Shown here: piece after piece, positions 36,314-44,551 of the stretch | How positions within the stretch are numbered: position 1 is the first letter of the stretch | Layout: each line of letters begins with the position of its first letter | Source: Rhizobium brockwellii | Lineage (GTDB): Bacteria; Pseudomonadota; Alphaproteobacteria; Rhizobiales; Rhizobiaceae | NCBI RefSeq assembly: GCF_000769405.2 | Contig: NZ_CP053439.1 | Coordinates: 1,364,001-1,428,000 of the forward strand | Direction: 5' to 3' | DNA length: 64,000 bases | Made by a program: the position numbers and the translations under genes | Notes under the pieces: generated by a model | Seen by the model: the letters and a program-made list of their open reading frames with translations, nothing else | Told to the model about the DNA's origin: nothing | Databases searched by the model: none

Positions 36314-37445
36314 ATGCGAGCGGAAATCGAAAATGTGGTCGATGAAACCAAGCAGGCTATCACCCTGCTGAGGAGGCATCTTTGACTGGGACCAGGCGAT
36401 AAGACGGCTGGACTGGTTGAACAACAAGGCAGAGGATCCGAACCTCTGGAACGACGCTTCCGAAGCGCAGAAGCTGATGCGCGAACGCCAGCAGCTCGAT
36501 GACGGCATCAACGGCGTCAAGCAGCTCGAACAGCAGCTCAACGACAATATCGAGCTGATCGAGCTTGGCGAGGAAGAGGGCGACCAGAGCGTCGTCAAGG
36601 AAGCCGAAGACTCGTTGAAGGCCTTGAAGGCCGAGGCCGCGCGTCGCCAAGTGGAAGCCATGCTCTCCGGCGAAGCCGATGGCAACGATACTTATCTCGA
36701 AGTCCATTCCGGCGCCGGCGGCACCGAAAGCCAGGACTGGGCGAACATGCTTTTGCGCATGTACACCCGCTGGGCCGAACGCCAGCGCTTCAAGGTCGAG
36801 CTTCTCGAAGTCCATGACGGCGAAGAGGCGGGCATCAAGTCCGCGACCCTGCTCGTCAAGGGCCACAATGCCTATGGCTGGCTGAAGACGGAATCGGGCG
36901 TGCACCGCCTGGTGCGCATCTCGCCCTACGACAGCAATGCGCGTCGCCATACCTCCTTCTCGTCGATCTGGGTCTATCCGGTAGTCGACGACTCGATCCA
37001 GATCGAGATCAACGAAAGCGACTGCCGCATCGATACCTATCGTTCGTCGGGCGCCGGCGGCCAGCACGTCAACACCACCGACTCTGCCGTACGCATCACG
37101 CATATCCCGACCGGTATCGTCGTGCAGTGCCAGCAGGAGCGCTCGCAGCACAAGAACCGCGCCAAGGCCTGGGACATGCTGCGTGCCCGCATGTATGAAG
37201 CCGAATTGAAGAAGCGTGAGGACGCCGCCAGTGCCGAAGCCGCTTCCAAGACGGAGATCGGCTGGGGCCACCAGATCCGCTCCTACGTGTTGCAGCCCTA
37301 CCAGATGGTCAAAGACCTGCGCACCGGTGTCGCCAGCAGCGCGCCGGACGACGTTCTCGACGGCGACCTGAACGAGTTCATGGAAGCAGCACTTGCTCAC
37401 CGCATCAGCGGCGCCGCCGACGCGGTCGTCGATGATGTCGACTAA
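36314..37445 (+). CDS. prfB: Peptide chain release factor 2, with programmed +1 frameshift
   Basis: Reads UGA and UAA stops. The gene is in two frames: ATG at 36314 runs 23 codons to CTT-TGA (36380-36385). A Shine-Dalgarno-like AGGAGG at 36371-36376 and the slippery CTTTGAC are the classic RF2 frameshift signal; the shift at CTT gives TTT then GAC and a protein of about 376 residues. RF2 thereby senses its own level. The GGQ motif (SGAGGQHVN) lies near residue 248 and the stop-recognition motif reads SPY rather than the SPF of E. coli. A terminator follows at 37471. Confidence 0.95.
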
Positions 37446-37470
37446 TAGGCTTTAGTCAGATCGAGACGCT

Positions 37471-37494
37471 AAAGCCCCGGAAACGGGGCTTTTC
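37471..37494 (+). terminator. Terminator of prfB
   Basis: AAAGCCCCG-GAAA-CGGGGCTTTT, a nine-base stem with a GAAA loop and a T-run. It also ends seven bases before the convergent hydrolase gene. Confidence 0.85.
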
Positions 37495-37500
37495 CTTTAC

Positions 37501-38517
37501 TCAAGCCATCGCGCTGATGTCGTTGTCTTGAAACAGCGCCGCCGACAGATCGGCGATCTCGTCATGAACGACTGCGCGCTCGATGCCCGGGGGATCGGTA
37601 AAGAGTTCTGCCGCAAAGGCAAGGCCGAGCGCCGTGCCCTCTGGCACGAAGACATAATGCCCAAGGCCGCCGCCGAAGATTTTAAGGACGCTGCGCCGCA
37701 GCCGCGCCTGTAGCCACGACGAACATTCTTCGGCCGGAGCTGCCTTGTCGGCATCACCGACCAGGATAAGGGCGGGCGCATCGACAGCTTTCAGGCTTTC
37801 CTCGCTGAAACCGAGAACGGACCGACCCGGCGCGCAGATGAGGGCGGCCCTGATTCTGTCGTCTCGGTAGGACTTCGACATCCGGGACCACGAATCGCGA
37901 AACACATCGCTGGTGCGCAGCAATGCCGGGATATGATCGGCAAGGTCGGGAAATTCTCTCGGTCCGCGCGCGCTCCCCGGCTTCATCCTCGATGGTTCGA
38001 ACTGCGAGAACTGGGCGACAGCCCCAAGAAGCAGCATCACGCTATAGGCTCCGGCTGAAAATCCGGCTGCGAAGACGCTGTTCGTATCGATATGGCCCGA
38101 GAGATCGCTGAGCCACGCATCCCGGTGATCAAGCATGTAGCTTAGGTCAGGCGCCCGCTCCCAGAGGCAGGCAAAGGCTTCAGCGCGATAGGGCTCGATG
38201 CCGGTATTGCCGTGATGGCTGACGCCGAGCGCGGCAAATCCGCGATCGACCAGGCGTCGCGCCAGCCACTCCAGTCCGGCCGCGGATCCGCCGGTGCCAT
38301 GCGACAACAGGACAAGGGGATAGAGCCTGGCCGCCGGCCGGATGGGTGCATCGCGGGCGACAGCCGGCTTATGGAACCAGCTTCTTTCCGGGACTTCGCT
38401 TTGCGAGTCGTCGGCGGCGGGATACCAGAGGGACCAACTGATGGGTCTGGGTCCGGCGGCATCCCAGTCCGACCTTTTCTCGTCGTAGAGGACGCCGTCA
38501 CGAAAGCCCAGTTTCAT
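37501..38517 (-). CDS. Alpha/beta hydrolase, dienelactone hydrolase-like
   Basis: 338-residue predicted esterase. The oxyanion region is LLSHGTGGSAAGLEWLA near residues 91-107, the nucleophile elbow is GFSAG (Ser near 153), and the late acid/His region is ILVGDADKAAPAEE and GGGLGHYVF. The layout resembles platelet-activating-factor acetylhydrolase-like and dienelactone hydrolase-like proteins. No signal peptide. Substrate unknown. Confidence 0.82.
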   Translation of the reverse strand: MKLGFRDGVLYDEKRSDWDAAGPRPISWSLWYPAADDSQSEVPERSWFHKPAVARDAPIRPAARLYPLVLLSHGTGGSAAGLEWLARRLVDRGFAALGVSHHGNTGIEPYRAEAFACLWERAPDLSYMLDHRDAWLSDLSGHIDTNSVFAAGFSAGAYSVMLLLGAVAQFSQFEPSRMKPGSARGPREFPDLADHIPALLRTSDVFRDSWSRMSKSYRDDRIRAALICAPGRSVLGFSEESLKAVDAPALILVGDADKAAPAEECSSWLQARLRRSVLKIFGGGLGHYVFVPEGTALGLAFAAELFTDPPGIERAVVHDEIADLSAALFQDNDISAMA

Positions 38518-38551
38518 CTCTTAGATGCCCCCCTGAACAATTCCCAGCCGT

Positions 38552-39067
38552 TCAATTCGTCGCCTTCTCAACGGTGATGTCGCCGAATTCGTCGATCAGC
38601 ACGGTCCAGCCATCCGGCTCCGCGGCGGGGTCGGTCTTCAGATAGACCGTGGCGAAGAGCCCCGGCTCCTTGATGATGCCGTTCGAATTCTCGGGGCGGA
38701 TATCGGTCACGTAAGGCTTCAGGTCGCTGAACTCCTGCAACTCGATGGTCGAGCCGACCGCCGGGCCGGTCTCGGTCTGGGCGACCTGCTGCAGATAGAC
38801 CTTCGAGGTCCTGTCCGGCTGGCGCACGGCAAAGAGCTTGTAGTAGCCGTGGCGCTGCGCGGCCTTTCCCTCGGGATTGGCGACGCTCTCGGCGCCTGTC
38901 GGCACCCGCTCGACATCAGGTGCATTGCCGTCGTCCTCCCAGTAGCCGGTGCTGGTCGCGAAAATCACCGATGCCGGCAGGAGGGCATCCTGCGCCGGCG
39001 CAGCCTCGGCTGTGACGCTCCATCCAGCAAGCAGGAGGCTGGTCATCAATATCCGTAGCATGGCCAT
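38552..39067 (-). CDS. Exported protein of unknown function
   Basis: 171 residues with a signal peptide (MAMLRILMTSLLLAGWSVTAEAA) and a soluble domain rich in beta-type sequence (VYLQQVAQTETGPAVGS, WTVLIDEFGDITVEKATN). Periplasmic by prediction. It starts four bases after the nadK stop and so is in the nadK operon. I do not recognise a domain. Confidence 0.78.
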   Translation of the reverse strand: MAMLRILMTSLLLAGWSVTAEAAPAQDALLPASVIFATSTGYWEDDGNAPDVERVPTGAESVANPEGKAAQRHGYYKLFAVRQPDRTSKVYLQQVAQTETGPAVGSTIELQEFSDLKPYVTDIRPENSNGIIKEPGLFATVYLKTDPAAEPDGWTVLIDEFGDITVEKATN

Positions 39068-39071
39068 CGTC

Positions 39072-39845
39072 TCAATCCTTGAACTGCTCGGCGAGAATAC
39101 GGTCGGACCAGGAGCGGTCGGGATCAGAAAGGATGCGCGCCGTCACATACTCCGACTGGGCGATGCGGATATGCAGCACCGACTTGACCTCGGTATTGTC
39201 GGCCACCGCATTCACCGGCCGCTTCTCCGGCTCGAGAATGTCGATATCGACGGTCACCTTGTTCGGCAGCAGAGCACCCCTCCAGCGCCGCGGCCTGAAA
39301 GCGCTGACCGGCGTCATGGCGAGCAGCGGCGCCTCGAGCGGCAGGATCGGGCCATGGGCGGAAAGATTATAAGCCGTCGATCCGGCAGGTGTCGCCACCA
39401 TCAGCCCGTCGCAGATCAGTTCTTCCAGACGGACGCGCCCGTCCACCATGACCCTCAGATTCGCGGCTTGATAGGACTGGCGAAAAAGATAGACCTCGTT
39501 GATGGCGAGCGCCGTCGAGTTGGTGCCATCGGCGTTGGCCGTCGTCATCTGCAATGGCCGGAAGACGTTTTCGACGGCGACGCAGATGCGCTCCTGAAGC
39601 CGGTCTGTACGATAGTCGTTCATCAGGAAGCCGACAGAGCCGCGATTCATGCCGTAAACCAGCTTGCCGGAGTTCATGGTGTTGTGCAGCGTCTGCAGCA
39701 TGAACCCGTCGCCACCGAGCGCGACGATGACGTCGGCTTCGTCAGCCGGGACGTCACCATAGAGGCCAATCAACTCCTCGCGCGCGGCAAGCGCCTCCGT
39801 CGTCGGTGAGGCGAGAAAGGAAAGCGTCTGAAATGAACGGCCCAT
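39072..39845 (-). CDS. nadK: NAD kinase
   Basis: Makes NADP from NAD with ATP. 257 residues with the diagnostic GGDGFMLQTLH near 45-55 and the conserved MNRGSVGFLMND (residues about 69-80). Short length is normal for alphaproteobacterial NAD kinases. It leads the operon with the exported protein; tRNA-Thr lies 158 bp to the right on the other strand. Confidence 0.96.
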   Translation of the reverse strand: MGRSFQTLSFLASPTTEALAAREELIGLYGDVPADEADVIVALGGDGFMLQTLHNTMNSGKLVYGMNRGSVGFLMNDYRTDRLQERICVAVENVFRPLQMTTANADGTNSTALAINEVYLFRQSYQAANLRVMVDGRVRLEELICDGLMVATPAGSTAYNLSAHGPILPLEAPLLAMTPVSAFRPRRWRGALLPNKVTVDIDILEPEKRPVNAVADNTEVKSVLHIRIAQSEYVTARILSDPDRSWSDRILAEQFKD

Positions 39846-40003
39846 GCAATGCCCTTTATGATGCTGCCCTAGCTAAAGGATAAAGGCCTTGCGCGACAAG
39901 GACGTTTTCTATCGCCAAGCGTTTTGAGCTGCAGCCGACCAGTCCGCGCAGACACGGATTTCCCCTTTACAGAATCATAGAATCTGCTAGTTGGGCAATT
40001 ATT

Positions 40004-40079
<76 letters not shown>

Positions 40080-40112
40080 AAATTCTACAATCGAGTCAAT
40101 GACTTAAAGGAG

Positions 40113-40137
40113 AGCCCGCCCTTAGAGGCGGGTTTTT
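40113..40137 (+). terminator. Terminator after tRNA-Thr
   Basis: AGCCCGCC-CTTAGA-GGCGGGTTTTT. It is inside the element, so the element supplies the transcription stop for the tRNA it entered. Confidence 0.8.
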
Positions 40138-40239
40138 CATGCGCCACTAATTTAACCAGAATTACCATGTTTTCCGGGCTTTTCCCTAGAGTAGCGGGGA
40201 TTCCGTGGAACATGAATGGCGCATGGTATGGGGACGAGC

Positions 40240-40779
40240 ATGAATGAGGATTTCCATGAAACCGACGCGGGCAAGTTTATTAGTAGAGCGAAATGCTTCC
40301 TCGAAGCCGCCCGTGTCCTCGATAACAAAATGGTCGATGGGCGCAGCCATATGCTTTTTGCTCCTGCGCTTCACCTCGCTGGGCACGGTCTTGAACTACT
40401 GTTGAAGGGATGCCTCATTCACAATGGCCAATCGAAGGTCAGGGCGTTCGGTCACCGAATCAATGAGATGTGGGCGGTGGATCTCGTTGAGCCACTCAGA
40501 CTGGCCGCCGGGCGCAATGCCGACATCACGCACTTAGAGGCTGTTGCAAGCGGCATGTTTCCTGACGCCGAGAACATCAACAATCCTCGTGAGGTATTCG
40601 AGGAATATCGCTCAGCGCTCGGTGAATTGCACGCCGAGACCAAGGTCTTCCCAATTCGTTATCCTACCGACGACGATCGAGTTGGTCCTAAGACACCGCT
40701 GTTAGTTGGCACCCTTTGGCTGACTGCTGACGACTACGTGAAGCGGCCCGACGAATTCCGCGCACGAAACGCTATCTAA
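40240..40779 (+). CDS. HEPN-like protein of unknown function
   Basis: 179 residues from the ATG at 40240, which GGGGACGAG precedes; in-frame ATGs at 40216 and 40228 are alternatives. The pattern LHLAGHGLELLLKGCL followed by RAFGHRINEMW resembles HEPN-superfamily helical proteins (H..EL.LK, then a GH..., motif). Many such proteins are in toxin or phage-defence loci, but the catalytic R-x4-6-H is not clear here. First gene of the element next to attL, so possibly cargo. Confidence 0.6.
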   Translation: MNEDFHETDAGKFISRAKCFLEAARVLDNKMVDGRSHMLFAPALHLAGHGLELLLKGCLIHNGQSKVRAFGHRINEMWAVDLVEPLRLAAGRNADITHLEAVASGMFPDAENINNPREVFEEYRSALGELHAETKVFPIRYPTDDDRVGPKTPLLVGTLWLTADDYVKRPDEFRARNAI

Positions 40780-40993
40780 ACATGAAATACCGCCGGCTGG
40801 TGAGGCCGACGGCGCGCTGTGGTGGCGTGATGAACCGGGGGAGCCCCGTTATCACGCGAGGCTCCGTGCCGGCCACGGCGCCGTTGTGACGCGGCGTCGC
40901 TACCCTGTCGTCTTCGTGGATCGACAGGATTTGAACTGTATCGAACCTAGTGCAGTAGATGTCGATTTCAAATACCGGCCAGCGCGCGTCTGA
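40742..40993 (+). pseudogene. Possible gene remnant, open frame without a start
   Basis: Frame open for 83 codons, overlapping the end of the HEPN-like gene in the +1 frame. The part read as EADGALWWRDEPGEPRYHA and RYPVVFVDRQDLNCIEP looks protein-like in composition, but there is no ATG, GTG or TTG at its head. It could be the 3' end of a decayed gene or a frameshift extension of the gene before it. Confidence 0.25.
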
Positions 40994-41032
40994 TATTCGC
41001 GACGGTGGTGATCGCGCTGGCCATTGGTAACT

Positions 41033-41110
41033 TGGAGCCCTCGGCCAGATTCGAACTGGCGTTATCCTCTACGGCTTCGCGGGGTAGAACTCCCGGACCG
41101 ATACGAGGGC
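41033..41110 (-). tRNA. Degenerate tRNA-like sequence
   Basis: Read on the minus strand, 78 bases: acceptor GCCCTCG pairs perfectly with CGAGGGC, the T arm is GCCAG-TTCGAAT-CTGGC, and T-CCA closes it. The D arm has at most three pairs (GGT/ACC) and the anticodon arm only CTAC/GTAG around an 11-base loop, so no anticodon can be assigned. Chance is unlikely for two perfect helices in the right places with CCA. It may be a decayed tRNA or a tRNA mimic. Confidence 0.5.
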
Positions 41111-41117
41111 GAAACGG

Positions 41118-41525
41118 TTAATTCTGCTGGGCTGTGCGCTGCGGCAAATAGAAGTCAAGACGCGTGGCGTGCATGTCGATGGCGTAGGCATCGGCAAGCC
41201 CTTGGGCAGTACCCCGCAGCAACCCCTCCAGCTTCTTGATAACCTCATCGATCTCAAGCCCCCGGTATGCGCGGTCATAGACCGTATCGAGCAACTGGTG
41301 GGCGCAGCCGATGCGGTGGAGAACGTTCTCGATATCCCGCGGGACGATATCGACCGCAGCGTCGAGGATGGCGTCGACGGTCGCGTATCCAATGTCGCGC
41401 GTGACTTCGCAGCCAGCCGCATCGGCTTCATCGACCTTTGCGACCGCCTCGGCGAAAATCGGAAAGATGTCGAGGTGCTGCGAGCAGACATTGGCGCGCA
41501 ATTTATTAATCGTGATCTGCGTCAT
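41118..41525 (-). CDS. Hypothetical helical protein
   Basis: 135 residues from ATG 41525, preceded by GAGGGCACC. Begins MTQITINKLRANV and is mostly alpha-helical and acidic; no membrane segment, no recognisable motif. It is divergent from the Xre gene and shares its 95-bp promoter region, so the repressor may control both. Confidence 0.6.
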   Translation of the reverse strand: MTQITINKLRANVCSQHLDIFPIFAEAVAKVDEADAAGCEVTRDIGYATVDAILDAAVDIVPRDIENVLHRIGCAHQLLDTVYDRAYRGLEIDEVIKKLEGLLRGTAQGLADAYAIDMHATRLDFYLPQRTAQQN

Positions 41526-41550
41526 TTCGGTGCCCTCGTTGCGTCTGTTC

Positions 41551-41616
41551 TGAAATCGGTATAATGTACTGATAACCGAACAAGATCGGGACGTCAACAG
41601 GAAATCGGTACATTGT
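41551..41616. promoter_or_regulatory. Divergent promoter with repeated GAAATCGGTA boxes
   Basis: TGAAATCGGTATAATGTAC (41551-41569) and GGAAATCGGTACATTGTCAC (41602-41616 region) share GAAATCGGTA. The first contains a perfect TATAAT (41560-41565) and is followed by GATAACCG, the reverse of CGGTAT-like. This looks like a two-operator switch for the Xre protein. Confidence 0.5.
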
Positions 41617-41620
41617 CACG

Positions 41621-41848
41621 ATGAACGCAATTCAATGCAAGATGGCGCGTGCGGCGCTGGGGCTCGGCGTGAGGGATTTGGCGAAGCTCGCCGATGTCTC
41701 CGTCGACACCTTGTCCAGATTAGAAAGAGGCGAAGAGCTCATGCCCCGCACCATGGCCGCAATTCGCTCCGCGCTGGAAACGGCCGGGGTCATCTTCATC
41801 GATGAAAACGGTGAAGGGCCAGGCGTTCGATTGCGGAAAGAGAGATAG
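41621..41848 (+). CDS. Xre-family transcriptional regulator
   Basis: 75 residues, almost entirely a helix-turn-helix: MARAALGLGVRDLAKLADVSVDTLSRLERG, then RTMAAIRSALETAGVIFIDENG-GPGVRLR. This short Xre form with the C-terminal GVIFI-ENG tail is frequent in alphaproteobacteria. It is likely the repressor of the divergent promoter and the partner of the gene that follows 16 bases later. Confidence 0.88.
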   Translation: MNAIQCKMARAALGLGVRDLAKLADVSVDTLSRLERGEELMPRTMAAIRSALETAGVIFIDENGEGPGVRLRKER

Positions 41849-41864
41849 ACAACTTTTCAGATGC

Positions 41865-42305
41865 ATGGCATTTTCCGCCTCGCAGGATGGGGCATGCCAA
41901 TTGACCGAAATAAAGAAAATACCTCGCTTCAAGCCGTTGATGCTTGGGGAACTTCCAGTTCATCACTTAAAAACGTTTGGGTTAGAGCTTCCGGAAGGTA
42001 ACGTCACATTCACCATTCCAGCACAACAGCATGCGCTTAAGTCGCATCCTGACAGCTTCATGTCCTGCGTACCCTACTTGTCGCAGACCATCGTCGATCC
42101 GACCCACGTCGGGCAATCGCCAAAACACGCTGAGAAGGGATTTGAACTAGTCAGGGAGGTGAATGAAGCCGGCCTGATCATTTTGGTGGCTGTGCTGATT
42201 AGGCCGACGGGTCGCGGAATCTACATGGTGAAATCGACATATCCAATAGACAGCGATAAGCTTGAAAACCGCGTTCGAAAAGGCCATCTCATATCAACCA
42301 AATAA
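41865..42305 (+). CDS. Toxin-like protein of the phage nuclease (PBECR) type
   Basis: 146 residues from the ATG at 41865; TTG at 41901 is an alternative start. The C-terminal half (HALKSHPD, then YLSQTIVDPTHVG, IILVAVLIRPTGRGIYMVKSTYPI and KLENRVRKGHLI) has the strand order of the phage-linked barnase/EndoU/colicin/RelE-like nuclease fold (PBECR group). I assign this by pattern only. Directly after an Xre gene, so a toxin-antitoxin pair is plausible. A strong hairpin overlaps its stop. Confidence 0.5.
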   Translation: MAFSASQDGACQLTEIKKIPRFKPLMLGELPVHHLKTFGLELPEGNVTFTIPAQQHALKSHPDSFMSCVPYLSQTIVDPTHVGQSPKHAEKGFELVREVNEAGLIILVAVLIRPTGRGIYMVKSTYPIDSDKLENRVRKGHLISTK

Positions 42306-42332
42306 AAAACCCCGCATCAGAGCGGGGCTTTC
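42303..42332. terminator. Bidirectional terminator
   Basis: CCCCGC-ATCAGA-GCGGGG with AAAAAA on the left and CTTTCTATTTT on the right. The better T-run is on the minus strand, so it probably ends the leftward phage operon as well as the Xre operon. Confidence 0.75.
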
Positions 42333-42339
42333 TATTTTC

Positions 42340-42861
42340 GCCAGGGTGCCAAGTCCTAGATCTCTTCACCTTTCGGCTACTAACCCTTTCGGGTGCGTGG
42401 GGAGGCCGTTCCCACCTCGAAACTGTTGATCTGTATATGGGCTATGTACGAGTGTTTGTCAACCAAATGTTGACTGCAAAAGAGGGGACTTAAATCCCAG
42501 GTGTCGGTGGATCCTGACCGGTAAATTACGGCAAGGGTTCTGTTTTCTGTGAGCATTTGGGGGAAAACAGGGATTTCGCTTGGACGGACCATCGCCGCCG
42601 CTTGATTTTGGGCTGTGATGCTGTCTCACTCAAGATCCTGGCAACGGGGAATACGGCATCAGCTTGCAGGCAAACCGTATTCTCCCGCGCTAGGTGGCTC
42701 CTCGGGGCGAGATCAGCGCGAATGCTGGTCTCGCCGACAGCCAAGACAACAGTGCTACAAGCAAACCTTCCAATCAACGACAAATATCGGACTAGACCGA
42801 ATTCGATGTGGACGAACGTCCGCGCGACCAAAACCGTGAAGCGAGCGGCCGAAGCCCGCCC
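42340..42861. other. Non-coding or decayed region
   Basis: About 520 bp. Two overlapping opposite frames of about 100 codons exist but neither has a ribosome site or plausible protein sequence. Several small hairpins occur near 42370-42420 (for example GGGGAGG...). It may be the 3' untranslated part of the leftward operon or a decayed gene. Confidence 0.35.
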
Positions 42862-43722
42862 CTAACTCGCCAGTGCTGCCATCAACGCCGCCACTGCCAG
42901 CGTCGCGCGCTGATCCGCCCCGGTTTCATTCAAATGGGTGTTGTCGTAACGCCCGCCCGAACCGATAGAGTCGACGTTCTCGCCCGCGAAGACAGTCGTG
43001 CCATTCACGACGCTAGCTTGTGCGGCCAGAACAGCCGCACTCGTGGCGCCGTAATAGTAGCTCTCCTGGGCGACCAAGATTGGACAATTCGGGATCGCGT
43101 GATTGAACTCGGCGATCACCTTCTGCAGACTCGCCGCATACGACGCTTGCGATGTTCCTGCGATGGTGTCACTCTCGCCTTGCCCCCACATAATAGCAGT
43201 GCACGGCAGGCCCGCGTCGCGCAGGCGCAACGCCACAACGTTGATTTTGTTGAATAGATATGGCGCCGTTGTTTCACTCGCCCACTGATCGGCTCGCGTA
43301 TTGCCGACCGCCATCGGCACTAAGATCACGCGATCGAAATGGCCGGCATCGACGAGCTTGTCGGCCATACGCAACATCCATGTGCCGCGGAGATCGGTCA
43401 CCGCACCGCCTGAAACGTTGATACCGAGAAGCGGGTCTTTCGCCCGGTAGAGCTTGCCGTCGAAGATGTTGAGCTGATCGATCGCCCCGCCATGTACCGG
43501 AATGTATACGGTCGGCACTTCGTTCACGCTGAGCGATTGCCCGATGACGACAATCACTGCCGTGCGCGGCCCTATGTCTCCTCGCGCAACCTCAATGCGT
43601 CCAGTCAGATCCAGAACCGGATCTGCTCCAGTGATCACATCGCCGGCCGGATAGATGTAGAACGCGGCCGGGCTCGCGAAGTTGTTTTGCGCCAAGCCGG
43701 CGCCACCAAAAACCATCGCCAT
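42862..43722 (-). CDS. SGNH-type esterase, phage tail associated
   Basis: 286 residues. The sialate O-acetylesterase-like SGNH motifs are in order: GQSLS near residue 61 (nucleophile Ser), GNTRADQW near 140, WGQGESD at 179-185 and DNTHLNETG near 260 (Asp and His). No signal peptide. At the end of the fibre genes it probably deacetylates surface polysaccharide of the host. Its start is one base after the fibre gene stop. Confidence 0.8.
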   Translation of the reverse strand: MAMVFGGAGLAQNNFASPAAFYIYPAGDVITGADPVLDLTGRIEVARGDIGPRTAVIVVIGQSLSVNEVPTVYIPVHGGAIDQLNIFDGKLYRAKDPLLGINVSGGAVTDLRGTWMLRMADKLVDAGHFDRVILVPMAVGNTRADQWASETTAPYLFNKINVVALRLRDAGLPCTAIMWGQGESDTIAGTSQASYAASLQKVIAEFNHAIPNCPILVAQESYYYGATSAAVLAAQASVVNGTTVFAGENVDSIGSGGRYDNTHLNETGADQRATLAVAALMAALAS

Positions 43723-44550
43723 TCAGATTACCACCGAGCCGATAATGCCGGTCTGGTAGCCATTAGCCTGGCCACCGTCACCGTACCAAGTCTGCGCGCC
43801 TCCCGTGCCACGCTCGAGCCACCGGAGTTCATGGTATCCGAGGCCGAGATAACCACTGTAGCTCGCCGCAGAGGGAAGGATTGGAAACACGTTCGACGCC
43901 GCGCCTGGCCGCTTTGTTTGCGAGCTATCGGCTGACGAGCTATCGATGCCGATGCCTGTGAAGCCGGCGACAACAGTGCCGGTTCCGTTTAGCATGTAGC
44001 CCGATGCTTCGACGCGAACCATTCTTCCGGAAACGCCGTTGAAGACCTCAATTTGGTTGAGCGCGCTGCCGTTCGCCTGCCGCCATGCAGCAGCGCTATA
44101 AGACCAACTATCCGTAGCATCCGTGCGGCTTACCGGCATGATCACCGCACCGCCCAGGCTCCAGACTAACCGCGACTGCAGCGTGCTTCGCGTCTGGCCG
44201 GCGGCATGGCATCGGAAACCGCCGACAAGCTCGCCGGCTTCCGCGGCGAGCGAACCAATTGCATCTGCGTTGACGAAGCGGCCATCGACCTCGAGGACAG
44301 CCATGGCGCGAGTCACCGAGTTGGTCCACGCTGGCCCGATCACGAGAACACCACCCGGCGACAGAAAAACGTCGTAGTTCTTCCCGGCCTCGGCAGATGA
44401 GATGTCGAGTGTGGTGCCGCCATAGTACAACGTCGAGGTCGTAAGATCGGTCTCGGGGTAGCTGTCGGCGGAGACGGAAAGCCTTGTGCCGCCTCCGCCA
44501 GTGCCAACATTCCCATCGATCATAACTGCTGGAATTTTCGTAAGTGTCAT
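43723..44550 (-). CDS. Phage fibre-like protein
   Basis: 275 residues from ATG 44550 (GAAGGA upstream). Glycine-, serine- and alanine-rich, starting MTLTKIPAVMIDGNVGTGGGG; typical low-complexity beta-structured tail fibre composition. The late part has WLERGTGGAQTWYGDGG. No catalytic motif. It lies between the larger fibre gene and the esterase gene. Confidence 0.65.
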   Translation of the reverse strand: MTLTKIPAVMIDGNVGTGGGGTRLSVSADSYPETDLTTSTLYYGGTTLDISSAEAGKNYDVFLSPGGVLVIGPAWTNSVTRAMAVLEVDGRFVNADAIGSLAAEAGELVGGFRCHAAGQTRSTLQSRLVWSLGGAVIMPVSRTDATDSWSYSAAAWRQANGSALNQIEVFNGVSGRMVRVEASGYMLNGTGTVVAGFTGIGIDSSSADSSQTKRPGAASNVFPILPSAASYSGYLGLGYHELRWLERGTGGAQTWYGDGGQANGYQTGIIGSVVI

Positions 44551-44551
44551 A

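Noticed and set aside
41024..41239. Rightward frame containing PRPDSNWRYPLRLRG
   Set aside because: This is the reverse complement of the tRNA-like sequence translated; proteins with DSNWRY-type stretches are typical false calls over tRNA genes.
42557..42865. 102-codon rightward frame and its leftward counterpart at 42526-42831
   Set aside because: No ribosome site, no protein-like pattern, two frames oppose each other; listed only as non-coding.
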